Numbered from the stretch's first letter, positions 15,633-25,027 are shown. The stretch is DNA of 64,000 nucleotides from Rouxiella badensis (GCF_002093665.1 NZ_MRWE01000009.1:66400-130399), one strand, 5' to 3'. Notes: a model not told the origin generated them from the sequence alone. Numbers and translations: made by a program.

Positions 15633-15786
15633 ATGGCCGCTATTTTGCACCAAGACTCGGCCTTATTTCAAGATATTGCGGGCTTAACTCGACAATTTAT
15701 TTTCTTAATTTCCCGACTGACCCAACGGACAGTAAGGTAAAAATGAACATCATGTCGACGAAAAGCTGAGGCAATCATCTAATAAA

Positions 15787-17223
15787 TCAGGCATTTTTTA
15801 GCATCCAATCAATTTCTGTTTCTGTTACACGGCGTTCAAACTGAAGTAATTCATCAGATTTGCAGCGGTGATAAACATGGCTGAATCGCTCGCCCAAATA
15901 ACGTTTGAGTTCGGTTTGTTGGTCAAATTCTTGCAGCGCGTCACTTTGGCGGATAGGCAACGGGAACCCTTCCTGCTCCAGACCGTTGCCGGTCACCGGC
16001 TCAGGCAGCGGCAAAATGTTGTCTAATCCGTACAGAACACCGGCCAGCACCGTGGCGACCACCAGATACGGGTTGGCGTCAGCGCCTGCTACGCGATACT
16101 CCACGCGGTGATTTTTGGCATCGCTGCACGGCACTCGTAGCGCAACGGTACGATTATTGTGGCCCCACGAGGCTTGGGTAGGTACATACATACCGGGCTG
16201 GAAGCGGCGGAAGGCGTTGATATTGGGAGCCAATACCGCCATCGAAGCGGGCATCATGGCAATCATTCCTGCCAGCGCTCGTTTCATCAGCGCCGAGTCC
16301 TTACCCTCTTCTTCGTTGGAGAACAGGTTTTTGCCGTTGTCGTCCAGAATACTGAGGTGAATATGCATGCCGCTACCGGCGTACTCGTCATAAGGTTTGG
16401 CCATAAAGGTGGCGTCCATCTCGTGATTTTCGGCCACCAGGCGCACCAGTCTTTTCAGCGCCAGCGCGTGATCGCAGGCGCTAAGAATATTTTCTGTATG
16501 ATGCAGATTGACCTCAAATTGACCCGGGGAGGACTCTGCCACGGCGCCATCGGCCGGGAGCCCCTGAATGTGCGCCAGCCGGTCAATGTCGCTCAAGACT
16601 GCAGCGAAATGGTCAAGATTATCCAAAGAATAAACCTGATTCTGTATGTTGCGGTCCTGCGTTCCGGGGGTGCAGGGTGGCTGCAATGCGCCCTCTGCAT
16701 CGCGCTGCCTGTCGAGCAGATAGAACTCCAACTCTACCGCTACCACCGGGAACAGGCCCCGTTGGCGCAATGTTTGCCAGATATGGTTCAACACATTGCG
16801 GGGTTCAACGTCAAAGGGAGTGCCATCTTCGTCAAGCATGGTCAACAGCAACTGCCCGATATGTTCGGGGTCGGAGGCGGAAGGTGTCAGCGTGCCGGGG
16901 ATAGGCAGGCAGATGCGGTCGGGTTCACCCAGCTCTTGGCCGAGACCCGCTTCTTCCACTACGTTTCCTAAAATGTCCATCGCGAAGACGGAAGCCGGGA
17001 AATAACAGCCTTTTTCGATTTTTCGAAGCGCAGAGAGAGGGATGCGTTTACCGCGAAAAGTACCATTTAAATCAGTGAGGAGAACATCAACGTGCTGAGT
17101 TAGTGGGTGACGCTCCAGGTACTGAGACACTTCATCCTGGAACGCGCTGCTTCGCTTCTCTTCGCCTTGAATCGCGAAGTCTTCAACTTCGATGTTTTGA
17201 GTAATCAGGTCAATTGCTTGCAT
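15787..17223 (-). CDS. puuA: Gamma-glutamylputrescine synthetase
   Basis: This 478-residue glutamine-synthetase-fold enzyme closely matches E. coli PuuA ('LLTDLNGTFRGKRIP', 'GCYFPASVFAMDILGNVVEEAGLGQE', 'EPDRICLP'). ATP/metal-binding blocks are visible: 'VAVELEFYLLD', 'SPGQFEVNL', 'GSGMHIHLS' and 'NRTVALRVPC'. It joins glutamate to putrescine using ATP, the first step of the Puu route to GABA and succinate. It is divergent from puuD. The later genes puuB, puuC, puuE and the regulator puuR are not in this window. Start at 17223 after GGCGGAAA. Confidence 0.95.
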   Translation of the reverse strand: MQAIDLITQNIEVEDFAIQGEEKRSSAFQDEVSQYLERHPLTQHVDVLLTDLNGTFRGKRIPLSALRKIEKGCYFPASVFAMDILGNVVEEAGLGQELGEPDRICLPIPGTLTPSASDPEHIGQLLLTMLDEDGTPFDVEPRNVLNHIWQTLRQRGLFPVVAVELEFYLLDRQRDAEGALQPPCTPGTQDRNIQNQVYSLDNLDHFAAVLSDIDRLAHIQGLPADGAVAESSPGQFEVNLHHTENILSACDHALALKRLVRLVAENHEMDATFMAKPYDEYAGSGMHIHLSILDDNGKNLFSNEEEGKDSALMKRALAGMIAMMPASMAVLAPNINAFRRFQPGMYVPTQASWGHNNRTVALRVPCSDAKNHRVEYRVAGADANPYLVVATVLAGVLYGLDNILPLPEPVTGNGLEQEGFPLPIRQSDALQEFDQQTELKRYLGERFSHVYHRCKSDELLQFERRVTETEIDWMLKNA

Positions 17224-17612
17224 AGGATTTCCGCCGTTTGCATGTGACTGGCGTCTAACACATTACCCTCATGGTAATGTACGCCAACGTTAATTCGCTC
17301 TGTTCAATTGCTGTATTCCCGCGATTAAAGGTGCCAAAGAGAAGATAAAAAATCCGTTTAAACCGATCTTAATAATGTAAATGCACTATAAATATAGACT
17401 ATGTAGGCGACCTTAAGATTGCCGACTTAAAAACCTTAACCTCTGCATACAGCCCTTGCAACTGCAACATCCTATTAACACTTCCGTTTGATCATGCTTC
17501 TTCAGGCTGCTAAGTTTTAAAATAAACGGATAAAAAAAAGTCACTTTTGTTGGGCGAAAGCGGAACAATAGGAAGGCTATCAGCATTTTAATCAACTCAC
17601 AGGGGCGGTAAA
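17224..17612. other. Divergent puuA-puuD promoter region
   Basis: No gene is visible in these 389 bases. The region is A/T-rich and should contain both divergent promoters. The only strong symmetry is the inverted repeat at 17260-17280. I found no close match to the published PuuR site; TTAATAATGTAAA at about 17370 is only a partial resemblance. Confidence 0.5.
17260..17280. promoter_or_regulatory. Inverted repeat upstream of puuA, possible operator
   Basis: ACATTACC (17260-17267) and GGTAATGT (17273-17280) are perfect 8-bp arms around CTCAT, 37 bases before the puuA start. Placement and size fit a dimeric repressor site in the divergent promoter region. Which protein binds is unknown. Confidence 0.55.
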
Positions 17613-18422
17613 ATGGACAATATTTCTTTCACTTTAGAAAGCAAAGAAGCGCTGAGCACGTCTGAGGCGGCCTATCGTCCGGTTATCGGCGTCGTAATGT
17701 GTGAAAACACTATCGATGAAAACCCGGCGCTGACGGTCCATGAGAAATATCTCGACGCAATCTTTAATGCCGACGGATTCCCTATCGCTCTTCCCCACGA
17801 ACTGGCCTCGCGTGAAGGCGCCCTCGAAAGTATTCTTTCGCGCGTTGACGGTATTTTTCTTACCGGCAGCCCGAGCAATATTGAACCTCATCTTTATGGG
17901 GAAGAAGGCGTCGAGGCGCTGGCTGACCCCGGACGCGACAAGCTGAGCATCGCGCTGATAAAAGCCACGCTGGAGAAAAAAATCCCTCTTTTCGCCGCCT
18001 GTCGCGGCATGCAGGAGCTGGTGGTTGCCACAGGTGGCACGTTGTACCGTAAAGTTCACGAACAGCCGGGCTATATGGATCACCGCGAAGACACTCATCT
18101 TCCTCACGACAACCAGTATGATCTGGTGCACCCGGTTGAAATCAAACCCGGTGGCCTGCTTTCGGAGCTTTTGCCTGATTATCAACGTTTCGAGGTTAAC
18201 TCGCTGCACGGTCAGGGGGCAAAACGCTTGGGCGCAAGCCTTACCATTGAGGCCGTGGCGCCGGACAATCTGGTTGAGGCGGTCAGCGTGCGCCACCACC
18301 CCTTTGCGCTCGGTGTGCAGTGGCACCCGGAGTGGCATAGCCTGACGGATCCGGTATCCAAAAAGCTTTTTGAAGCCTTTATTGCGGCATGTCGGGAGAG
18401 GCATGAGCTTTTGAAAATTTAG
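17613..18422 (+). CDS. puuD: Gamma-glutamyl-gamma-aminobutyrate hydrolase
   Basis: This 269-residue class I glutamine-amidotransferase-like protein has the triad C130 (FAACRGMQE), H238 and E240 (GVQWHPEW). 'LTGSPSNIEPHLYG' and 'VNSLHGQGAK' match E. coli PuuD. It releases GABA and glutamate from gamma-glutamyl-GABA in the putrescine pathway. It is a little longer than the 254 residues of E. coli because of an N-terminal extension of about 20 residues. ATG 17613 follows GGGGCGG. The E. coli neighbours puuR and puuC do not follow; a strong hairpin ends the unit. Confidence 0.93.
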   Translation: MDNISFTLESKEALSTSEAAYRPVIGVVMCENTIDENPALTVHEKYLDAIFNADGFPIALPHELASREGALESILSRVDGIFLTGSPSNIEPHLYGEEGVEALADPGRDKLSIALIKATLEKKIPLFAACRGMQELVVATGGTLYRKVHEQPGYMDHREDTHLPHDNQYDLVHPVEIKPGGLLSELLPDYQRFEVNSLHGQGAKRLGASLTIEAVAPDNLVEAVSVRHHPFALGVQWHPEWHSLTDPVSKKLFEAFIAACRERHELLKI

Positions 18423-18440
18423 AATTTTCATAATTACAGG

Positions 18441-18489
18441 GCGGCTGCCCTTGACCTGACTTAAGGTTTTTTAGGTCAAGGGCAGCCGC
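18441..18489 (+). terminator. Strong hairpin terminator after puuD
   Basis: GCGGCTGCCCTTGACCT (18441-18457) pairs perfectly with AGGTCAAGGGCAGCCGC (18473-18489) around a 15-base loop, 18 bases past the puuD stop. Only a short TTTAT follows. The 217 bases from here to 18706 show no gene and should hold the promoter of the ABC genes. Confidence 0.8.
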
Positions 18490-18706
18490 TTTATAAGCGA
18501 AGCGTCTGCTATTGATCCCAAAGAACTTATTTGCAATTAAAAGCCTCTTAAAAGCCCTACCTTATAATGATTCCTCCCACCTTATATCCTTAAGTTCGTT
18601 GCTTAAATCCCTGTCTGTGATACAAATTTCTGCTTAATTTTTTTTAGTGACGGTTTCACCGGCTAACTATTTTCACCGCTATCAATTCTAATAAGGGTTT
18701 CTCACC

Positions 18707-20221
18707 GTGAGTTCGCCACCGCTTTCTTCACGCCTGGAGATGCGTAATATCTCAATTTCATTTGGCGGCTTTTCTGCGCTGCATCAGGTGGACTTCACGC
18801 TCGAAGGGGGCGCGGTGCATGCGCTGGTGGGCGCCAACGGTGCTGGCAAATCTACCCTGATGGCCGTACTTTCAGGGGCTTACAGTCACTACAGCGGCCA
18901 GATAATCATTGACGGAAAACCGGTCACGATTTCGCAGCCGCATCACGCGCGTGAACAAGGGATTCATCTGGTGCAGCAGGAGGTCGACATTGCGCTGATC
19001 CCCACGCTCAACGTGGCGGAAAACATCATGCTCGACGAGCTTTCAGAAGCCGGGCATCTGCATCACTGGTCGAAAATTTACCAAAGTGCGCAAGAGCTTA
19101 CTCAGCAGCTGGGTCTCAAGATTAACCTTCGTGAGCGCATCGAAAACTGCACGCTGGCCGAGAAACAGCTGATTTTACTGGCGCGCGCGCTGTCGCATCA
19201 ATGCCGTTTTCTGATCCTCGATGAACCGACCGCCCCGCTCGACCACGCCGAGAGCGAGCGCCTGTTTGCACTGGTGCGTCGCCTGCGTGACGAAGGAATG
19301 GCGGTGGTGTTTATCTCCCATCGCATTCATGAACTGCGGGATATCTGCGACCGCATGACCGTGCTGCGCGACGGGCGTCTGGTGAGCGATGACAGCATGC
19401 GGGGCCTCACCAATGAGCACATCATCGAAAAGATGATTGGTCACCAGATTAACGATATCTACCCCGCTCGCCGCCCCGCGCACGGCGGTGAAACGCTGCT
19501 TAAAATCAAAGGACTGCACGATAAACACAAGCTGCGCGACATCAGCCTCACGCTGCATCGCGGCGAAATCCTCGGTATAGCCGGTCTGGCGGGGGCCGGT
19601 AAAACCGAACTCTGTAAGGCGCTGTTCGGAGCGTCACCAAGCCGGGTTGACCACGGCGAGCTCTACGGCAAGGCGTGGAAACCGAGCGAACCGTATCTGT
19701 CGGTGGAGCAAGGCATCGCGCTGGTGCCGGAGGAGCGCCGTAAAGAAGGCGTCTTTATCGATGAAGATATCCCCATGAACCTCAGCGTTGCCGCCGACAA
19801 CAGCTTCTCGACGCTGGGCATATTCAACCGCGCGGCCTCACTGAGCTGGGCCAAAGAGATAATCACCCGTCTGGGGATCCGCGCCTCAGGACCGTTGCAG
19901 AAGCTGGCTCGCCTCTCGGGGGGGAATCAGCAGAAGGTCGCAATCGGTAAATGGCTGCGCAGCGAGAGCCAGATCCTTATCTTCGATGAACCGACCAAAG
20001 GCGTCGACATTCGCGCCAAGCAGGACGTCTTCAGGCTGATTGATGGACTGGCACAACAGGGAAAAGGCATCATTTATGCTTCGGGCGAGTTCGCCGAACT
20101 GGTCGGACTGTGTGACCGAATTTTAGTACTTTGGGATGGTCGCATCGTCGCCGAGCTTAACGCCGCCGACGTCGACGAACAGACCCTTTTAGATTATTCA
20201 ACCGGAGGAACCCCCGCGTGA
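18707..20221 (+). CDS. Sugar-type ABC transporter, double ATPase subunit (RbsA/MglA family)
   Basis: This 504-residue protein has two nucleotide-binding domains. The first has Walker A 'GANGAGKS' (~43-50) and Walker B 'FLILDEPTAPLD'. The second has Walker A 'GLAGAGKT', signature 'LSGGNQQK' and Walker B 'ILIFDEPTKGVD'. The first-domain signature is degenerate (CTLAEKQL), as is common in this family. Such ATPases drive import of ribose, galactose, xylose, autoinducer-2 or similar compounds. The start is GTG 18707 after AAGG. It overlaps the permease gene by four bases (GTGA). No periplasmic binding-protein gene or catabolic kinase is adjacent, so the substrate cannot be named. Confidence 0.9.
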   Translation: MSSPPLSSRLEMRNISISFGGFSALHQVDFTLEGGAVHALVGANGAGKSTLMAVLSGAYSHYSGQIIIDGKPVTISQPHHAREQGIHLVQQEVDIALIPTLNVAENIMLDELSEAGHLHHWSKIYQSAQELTQQLGLKINLRERIENCTLAEKQLILLARALSHQCRFLILDEPTAPLDHAESERLFALVRRLRDEGMAVVFISHRIHELRDICDRMTVLRDGRLVSDDSMRGLTNEHIIEKMIGHQINDIYPARRPAHGGETLLKIKGLHDKHKLRDISLTLHRGEILGIAGLAGAGKTELCKALFGASPSRVDHGELYGKAWKPSEPYLSVEQGIALVPEERRKEGVFIDEDIPMNLSVAADNSFSTLGIFNRAASLSWAKEIITRLGIRASGPLQKLARLSGGNQQKVAIGKWLRSESQILIFDEPTKGVDIRAKQDVFRLIDGLAQQGKGIIYASGEFAELVGLCDRILVLWDGRIVAELNAADVDEQTLLDYSTGGTPA

Positions 20222-21213
20222 GCAACGAACACCCCTTGAACGCGCCGCAACCCTGGCGTCATCATATTTTCGAATTTCTTTATAAGTGGGGAATGTTGCT
20301 CACCGTGGTGGCGCTGATCGCACTGTTTGGTCTTTCTTCCAGCAACTTCCTCGAGATGTCGAACATCATCAACATCATGCGATCCATCGCAATAGTGACG
20401 GTGATCGCCATCGGCGTATCGCTGTCGCTGTCAGTGGGCGGCTTCGACCTTTCGGTCGGATCGACCGCGTCGCTGGCCAACGCGCTGGTGATCTCGATGT
20501 TCGTCTGGCACGGCTTCGGCACCGTTGAGGCGATCGCCATTACGCTGTCGCTGTGCCTGCTGGTAGGGCTGTTCAACGCCTTCCTGATTGTTATCCTCAA
20601 AATCCCTGACATGCTGGCCACGCTCGCCAGTCTGTTCGTGATTCAGGGTGCGGCGATGACCTACAGCTTCGGCGGGTCAATCACCGAAAACATGCTGATG
20701 CCGAGCGGCGACATGGCCGAAGGCACGGTGCCGGCGGTCTTCAGCCTGCTAGGTCAGGTGCCGGTTATTGTCATCGTGATGCTGGTGGTGACCGTCGCCG
20801 TTCAGCTGTTTATGTCGCTGACCAAGCACGGCCGACGTATGTACGCCATCGGCGGCAACCCGCTGGCCGCACGTCTGGCCGGGATCCGCACCGCTCGCTA
20901 TCGCGTGATTGCCTATCTAATGTCGTCCGTGCTGGCCGGGGCCGGGGGGATTTTGCTCGCTTCGCGCATCGGCTCATCACAGGTTAACGCCGGTGGCGGC
21001 TATCTGATGGACGCAGTCGCGGCAGCCTATATCGGCTTCTCGTTGGCCGGTTCAGGCAAGCCAAATGCTCTGGGTACCCTGCTCGGCGCGGTTATCCTCG
21101 GCGTGCTGCAAAACGGACTGGTGATGCTCTCGGTGCCTTACTACGCGATGGATATCATTAAGGGACTGGTGCTGGCGATTGCGCTCGCGCTGACCTATAT
21201 TCAGAAAAGATAG
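20218..21213 (+). CDS. Sugar-type ABC transporter permease (RbsC family)
   Basis: This 331-residue protein has about ten hydrophobic helices and the family motifs 'SVGGFDLSVGSTASLANAL' and 'YAIGGNPLAARLAGI', then 'GGGYLMDAVAAAYIG'. It should form the membrane channel with the ATPase at 18707, which it overlaps by GTGA. The matching binding protein must be encoded elsewhere or be absent. It ends just before a bidirectional terminator. Confidence 0.9.
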   Translation: MSNEHPLNAPQPWRHHIFEFLYKWGMLLTVVALIALFGLSSSNFLEMSNIINIMRSIAIVTVIAIGVSLSLSVGGFDLSVGSTASLANALVISMFVWHGFGTVEAIAITLSLCLLVGLFNAFLIVILKIPDMLATLASLFVIQGAAMTYSFGGSITENMLMPSGDMAEGTVPAVFSLLGQVPVIVIVMLVVTVAVQLFMSLTKHGRRMYAIGGNPLAARLAGIRTARYRVIAYLMSSVLAGAGGILLASRIGSSQVNAGGGYLMDAVAAAYIGFSLAGSGKPNALGTLLGAVILGVLQNGLVMLSVPYYAMDIIKGLVLAIALALTYIQKR

Positions 21214-21219
21214 TCAATA

Positions 21220-21248
21220 AAAAGGCTCCTCACGGCGAGGAGCCTTTT
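21220..21248. terminator. Bidirectional terminator
   Basis: AAAAGGCTCCTC - ACGGC - GAGGAGCCTTTT is a 12-bp stem flanked by A and T runs, shared by the convergent sugar permease and the FecE-type ATPase genes. Confidence 0.9.
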
Positions 21249-21252
21249 GCAA

Positions 21253-22101
21253 TCAGATAGTTGGCGTAGCCACCAGACCGTCGATCAGAATTTGCGGCGT
21301 ACCCTGCGAGCAGCGTTCGATACGCCCTCTCACGCCATAGACCTTCGCCAGACTCTCGGCGGTAATCACCTCTTCGGGCTTGCCGTCGGCAATCAGTTGA
21401 CCGTCTTTGAGCATCAGTACGTTGTCGCCGTGACGCAGCGCGATGTTGATATCATGCACCACAACCACGGTAATAATGTTTCTTTTACGCGTCTCGCGGC
21501 GCACCAGGTCCATCACGTGGAACTGGTAATTCAAATCCAACGCGCTCAGGGGTTCATCGAGCAACAGCAGCGAAGGTTGACGAATCAGCGACTGCGCCAG
21601 CCCCACCAGCTGCTTTTGACCGCCGGAAAGCTGATCCAGATATCTCAGCGCCAGATGTTCAATACCCAGCAGTTTCAGCAACTCCATCACCTGCGAGGTG
21701 GTCTGCGCCTGATGTGCAAAGCCACCCGATGCGCGTTGAGCCACAATGATCGACTCTAAAACGTGCAGATGCACACCCGCCGGCAGCGACTGAGGCAGAT
21801 ACACCACCTGCTCGGCGCGCTTGGCAAACGGCATTTTCATCAGGTCGTGACCGTCGAGAATCATCTCACCCTGCGCACGGTTCAGACCGGCGAGCGAGCG
21901 CAGCAGCGTGGATTTACCGCTGCCGTTGGGGCCAAGCAGCACGGTGATTTGTCCACGCGGAAGCTTGGGCACGTTGAGACTGCTTATCACCGCGCGTTTA
22001 GGGTAACCGGCGGTAAAGTTACGGATTTGCAGGCCCTGCGCGGCATCTTGACCTTTGCGAGGTTGCAGAGAAATCACATTGTCATCTATTGCAAGGCTCA
22101 T
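21253..22101 (-). CDS. FecE/FhuC-type iron-complex ABC ATPase
   Basis: This 282-residue ATPase has Walker A 'GPNGSGKS', signature 'LSGGQKQL', Walker B 'LLLLDEPLSALD' and the switch histidine in VVHD. An N-terminal extension of about 25 residues precedes the ABC domain. The family powers uptake of ferric siderophores, haem or cobalamin. It overlaps the upstream permease gene by four bases (ATGA), so the two are coupled. A Fur box in front of the permease supports an iron substrate. Confidence 0.88.
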   Translation of the reverse strand: MSLAIDDNVISLQPRKGQDAAQGLQIRNFTAGYPKRAVISSLNVPKLPRGQITVLLGPNGSGKSTLLRSLAGLNRAQGEMILDGHDLMKMPFAKRAEQVVYLPQSLPAGVHLHVLESIIVAQRASGGFAHQAQTTSQVMELLKLLGIEHLALRYLDQLSGGQKQLVGLAQSLIRQPSLLLLDEPLSALDLNYQFHVMDLVRRETRKRNIITVVVVHDINIALRHGDNVLMLKDGQLIADGKPEEVITAESLAKVYGVRGRIERCSQGTPQILIDGLVATPTI

Positions 22102-23207
22102 ACCGTCCCTCTATGGCGCAGAATAATGCTCAGGAAGAAAGGTACACCGACCAGCGAGGTCACAATCCCCACCGGAATAATCACGCCCGGCACCAGATTT
22201 TTAGAGGCGACAGAGGCCAGAGACAGTACCAGTGCGCCAATCAGCGCGCTGGCAGGCAGATAAAAACGATGGTCTTCGCCGAACATCATGCGCGCAATGT
22301 GTGGCGCGACCAGGCCGATAAAGCCGATAGGCCCGACGAACGCCACCGCCAGCGCAGAGAGAATGCTGATGCGCAGCAGCGTGCCGAGACGCAGACGACG
22401 CACGTCAATACCGAAGCTTACGGCGCGGTCTTCACCCAGACGCAGCGCGGTCAGTTTCCAGGAACTTTTCATCGACAGCGGCAGCAGAATCACGAAAGCC
22501 CCCGCCATGACCGCCAGTTTTATCCAAGTCGCGCGCGCCAGACTGCCCATGGTCCAGAACACCAATCCCTGCAAGGTATCTTCGGAGGCGATAAACTGCA
22601 TCAGCGAGACCAGTGCGTTAAAGGTAAACACCAGCGCGATACCAAACAGCACCACGCCTGAGCTGGCAACCTGCGTCCAGCGGGTGATACCGTCAAGCAT
22701 CAGCGCGGCGAGCAGCGCAAAGATAAAGGCGTTGGCCGAGATAAACCACTGGTCGGGAATACCAGGAATACCGATATTCAGGACGATAGCCAGCGCAGCC
22801 CCGAAGGCCGCGGCGGAAGAGACGCCCAGAGTGAAGGGGCTTGCCAGCGGGTTATTGAGGATAGTCTGCATCTCTGCGCCCGCCAGGCCCAAAGACATGC
22901 CGACCACCACCGCCATCAAGGCGTAAGGCATGCGAATATCCCAGACGATAACGCGAGTCCCCGCGTCTGCCGCCTGAGCATGGAAAATAGTTTGCCACAG
23001 CGTATCGAGCGACAGCCCTGCTGGCCCCATCACAAAGTCGAGCACCAGTGAGGCGAAGATAGCGATCACCAGAACCAACATCAGGGAAAGACGACGACGT
23101 AGAATGGTTTTGTAGCGTCCCATCACGCTGCCGTCTAACGTTGGCTCGTCACGGTGGCTGGCTACATTGAGGAGAGGATCGGTTGAAGCACTCATGTTTA
23201 CACTCAT
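22098..23207 (-). CDS. FecCD-family iron-complex ABC permease
   Basis: This protein of about 369 residues has a cytosolic N-terminus of about 40 residues, then roughly nine to ten helices. Family motifs are 'DIRMPYALMAVVVGMSLGLAGAEMQTILNNPLASP' (in part), 'ATWIKLA' and 'GFIGLVAPHIARMMFGEDHR'. It should form the channel for a ferric-siderophore type importer. I set the start at ATG 23207 because the frame farther upstream crosses the Fur box; ATG 23195 is an alternative. No binding protein or TonB receptor is adjacent. In E. coli the siderophore receptor gene cirA occupies this place next to lysP. Confidence 0.85.
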   Translation of the reverse strand: MSVNMSASTDPLLNVASHRDEPTLDGSVMGRYKTILRRRLSLMLVLVIAIFASLVLDFVMGPAGLSLDTLWQTIFHAQAADAGTRVIVWDIRMPYALMAVVVGMSLGLAGAEMQTILNNPLASPFTLGVSSAAAFGAALAIVLNIGIPGIPDQWFISANAFIFALLAALMLDGITRWTQVASSGVVLFGIALVFTFNALVSLMQFIASEDTLQGLVFWTMGSLARATWIKLAVMAGAFVILLPLSMKSSWKLTALRLGEDRAVSFGIDVRRLRLGTLLRISILSALAVAFVGPIGFIGLVAPHIARMMFGEDHRFYLPASALIGALVLSLASVASKNLVPGVIIPVGIVTSLVGVPFFLSIILRHRGTV

Positions 23208-23269
23208 TCTCGCTTGGCACTGCGTGGCTAAAAGGGCTAGATAACGCAGGTACAATAGGTAACAGTAAT

Positions 23270-23288
23270 ATAAACGATAACTATTATC
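23270..23288. promoter_or_regulatory. Fur box upstream of the FecCD-type operon
   Basis: ATAAACGATAACTATTATC agrees at 13 of 19 positions with the Fur consensus GATAATGATAATCATTATC, and its right half is almost exact. It lies about 60 bases before the permease start, where iron-bound Fur would block transcription. Confidence 0.7.
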
Positions 23289-23452
23289 AATCCAGTATAA
23301 AGCGGCCGATGCGCTGTAGCTTAACAAAAAACGGTAAAATTAGCGGCTTAGGGGTAACAAAGCGTAACCCGAAATGACTCCCCTCTCCCGCGCGTTTGGC
23401 GAAAGAGGAGAGAGACAGAGGCCGGTGGACAAATCAGCCTCTGTTAAAACGA

Positions 23453-24928
23453 CTATTTAATCTCGGTCTCAGGGAATTCCATGTCCTGATACTTGATGAA
23501 CTTAGTGCCCCTGGTCAGCTTGTAACCAAACCAAATCACCAGGAACAGCGGGATTCCGATATAGGTCGCCGCAACGCCGTACCAGTCAATTTTAGCCTGC
23601 AAGAACGCCTGATAGTTCTGACCTAGCGTGATGATAAGACACAGCACGAAGGCAAAAATCGGTCCCAGCGGGAACAGGCCTGACCGGTAAGGCAGCGCAT
23701 TGAGGTCACGCCCCTGTGCCACATAGCCGCGACGGAAACGATAATGGCTGATGGCGATACCTAGCCAGGCGATAAAACCGGTCATGCCCGAGGTGTTCAG
23801 CAGCCACATATAGACCGACTGATTGCCGTACATCGAACTCAGGAAGCACAGCGCCGCCACCACGGTGGTGGCATACAGTGCGTTGCGCGGCACGCCGCCC
23901 TTCGACAGCTTGGCGAACATGCGCGGTGCCTTGCCTTCGGTCGCCAGGTTGTAGAGCATACGGGTTGACGCGTACATGCCCGAGTTACCTGCGGACAGCA
24001 CCGCCGTCAGGATAACCGCGTTCATCACCGCCGCCGCAGACAGCAGACCGGCATTGCGGAACACCAGCGTAAACGGACTCACGCCGATATCCTTCACGTC
24101 GTTACGCAGCAGGCTCGGATCGGTGTAAGGAATGATCAGGCTGATAACCAGAATTGCCAGCACATAGAACAGCAGGATACGCCAGAATACCTGACGCACC
24201 GCACGTGGGATGTTCTTGCCCGGATCTTCAGACTCACCTGCTGCCACGCCGATGAGTTCGGTTCCCTGGAAAGAGAAGCCCGCTATCATCGCCACGCCAA
24301 TCATCGAGGCAAAGCCACCGGCAAACGGCGCATCGCCGATAGTCCAGTTATGCCAGCCCGCGTGCTCGCCACCTTTCATAATACCGAAGATCATCATCAC
24401 GCCAACGGCGATAAAGACGATAACGGTCAGCACTTTAATCAGGGAGAACCAGTATTCGGCCTCACCAAAACCGCGCACCGAAATATAGTTGAGCAGGAAG
24501 ATCACGCCGAGGAACAGCGCACTCCAGATCCAACCTGGGGTATGAGGGAACCAATAGTTCATCACCAGCTGTGACGCGACCAGTTCAACGGCAATGGTCA
24601 CCGCCCAGTTGTACCAGTAGTTCCAGCCGAGTGCGAAACCAAAGCCTTCTTCGACGTATTTTGCGCCGTAAGTAGAGAATGAGCCTGCCACCGGCATAAA
24701 GGCCGCCAGTTCACCGAGGCTGGTCATGATGAAGTACACCATCAGACCAATTAACATGTAGGAGAGCAGCGCCCCGCCGGGACCTGCCTGAGAAACCGTT
24801 GCACCCGAAGCCACGAATAGCCCCGTACCGATGGAGCCACCAATGGCTATCATGGTGAGGTGACGGGCTTTTAGCTCTCTACGCAGAGTGGGAGCCACCT
24901 GCTGATTTTTTGTATGCTGTTGAGCCAT
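23453..24928 (-). CDS. lysP: Lysine-specific permease
   Basis: This 491-residue APC permease has about 12 helices and is nearly superimposable on E. coli LysP ('LRRELKARHLTMIAIGGSIGTGLFVASGAT', 'WNYWYNWAVTIAVELVASQLV', 'GFSFQGTELIGVAAGESEDP'). It imports lysine with protons and, in E. coli, also regulates CadC. Start ATG 24928 follows AGGG. Divergence from E. coli is seen mainly at the N-terminus. The upstream gap of about 130 bases is too short and unlike a lysine riboswitch. yeiE lies upstream in the same orientation, as in E. coli. Confidence 0.96.
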   Translation of the reverse strand: MAQQHTKNQQVAPTLRRELKARHLTMIAIGGSIGTGLFVASGATVSQAGPGGALLSYMLIGLMVYFIMTSLGELAAFMPVAGSFSTYGAKYVEEGFGFALGWNYWYNWAVTIAVELVASQLVMNYWFPHTPGWIWSALFLGVIFLLNYISVRGFGEAEYWFSLIKVLTVIVFIAVGVMMIFGIMKGGEHAGWHNWTIGDAPFAGGFASMIGVAMIAGFSFQGTELIGVAAGESEDPGKNIPRAVRQVFWRILLFYVLAILVISLIIPYTDPSLLRNDVKDIGVSPFTLVFRNAGLLSAAAVMNAVILTAVLSAGNSGMYASTRMLYNLATEGKAPRMFAKLSKGGVPRNALYATTVVAALCFLSSMYGNQSVYMWLLNTSGMTGFIAWLGIAISHYRFRRGYVAQGRDLNALPYRSGLFPLGPIFAFVLCLIITLGQNYQAFLQAKIDWYGVAATYIGIPLFLVIWFGYKLTRGTKFIKYQDMEFPETEIK

Positions 24929-25027
24929 CTTTGCCCTATTTCTGCTCGTCATGAGTAATTTTAGGCGCGGATTGTAGCAAAAACTCTCGAGCGAGATAGC
25001 AGGAACACCCCATCATAAGAAGGCTTC

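Noticed and set aside
16159-16971. A 270-codon open frame antisense to puuA
   Set aside because: puuA is full length and conserved on the other strand; the antisense frame has no family features or ribosome-binding site.
17634-18431. A 265-codon open frame antisense to puuD
   Set aside because: It mirrors the puuD coding sequence and has no independent support.
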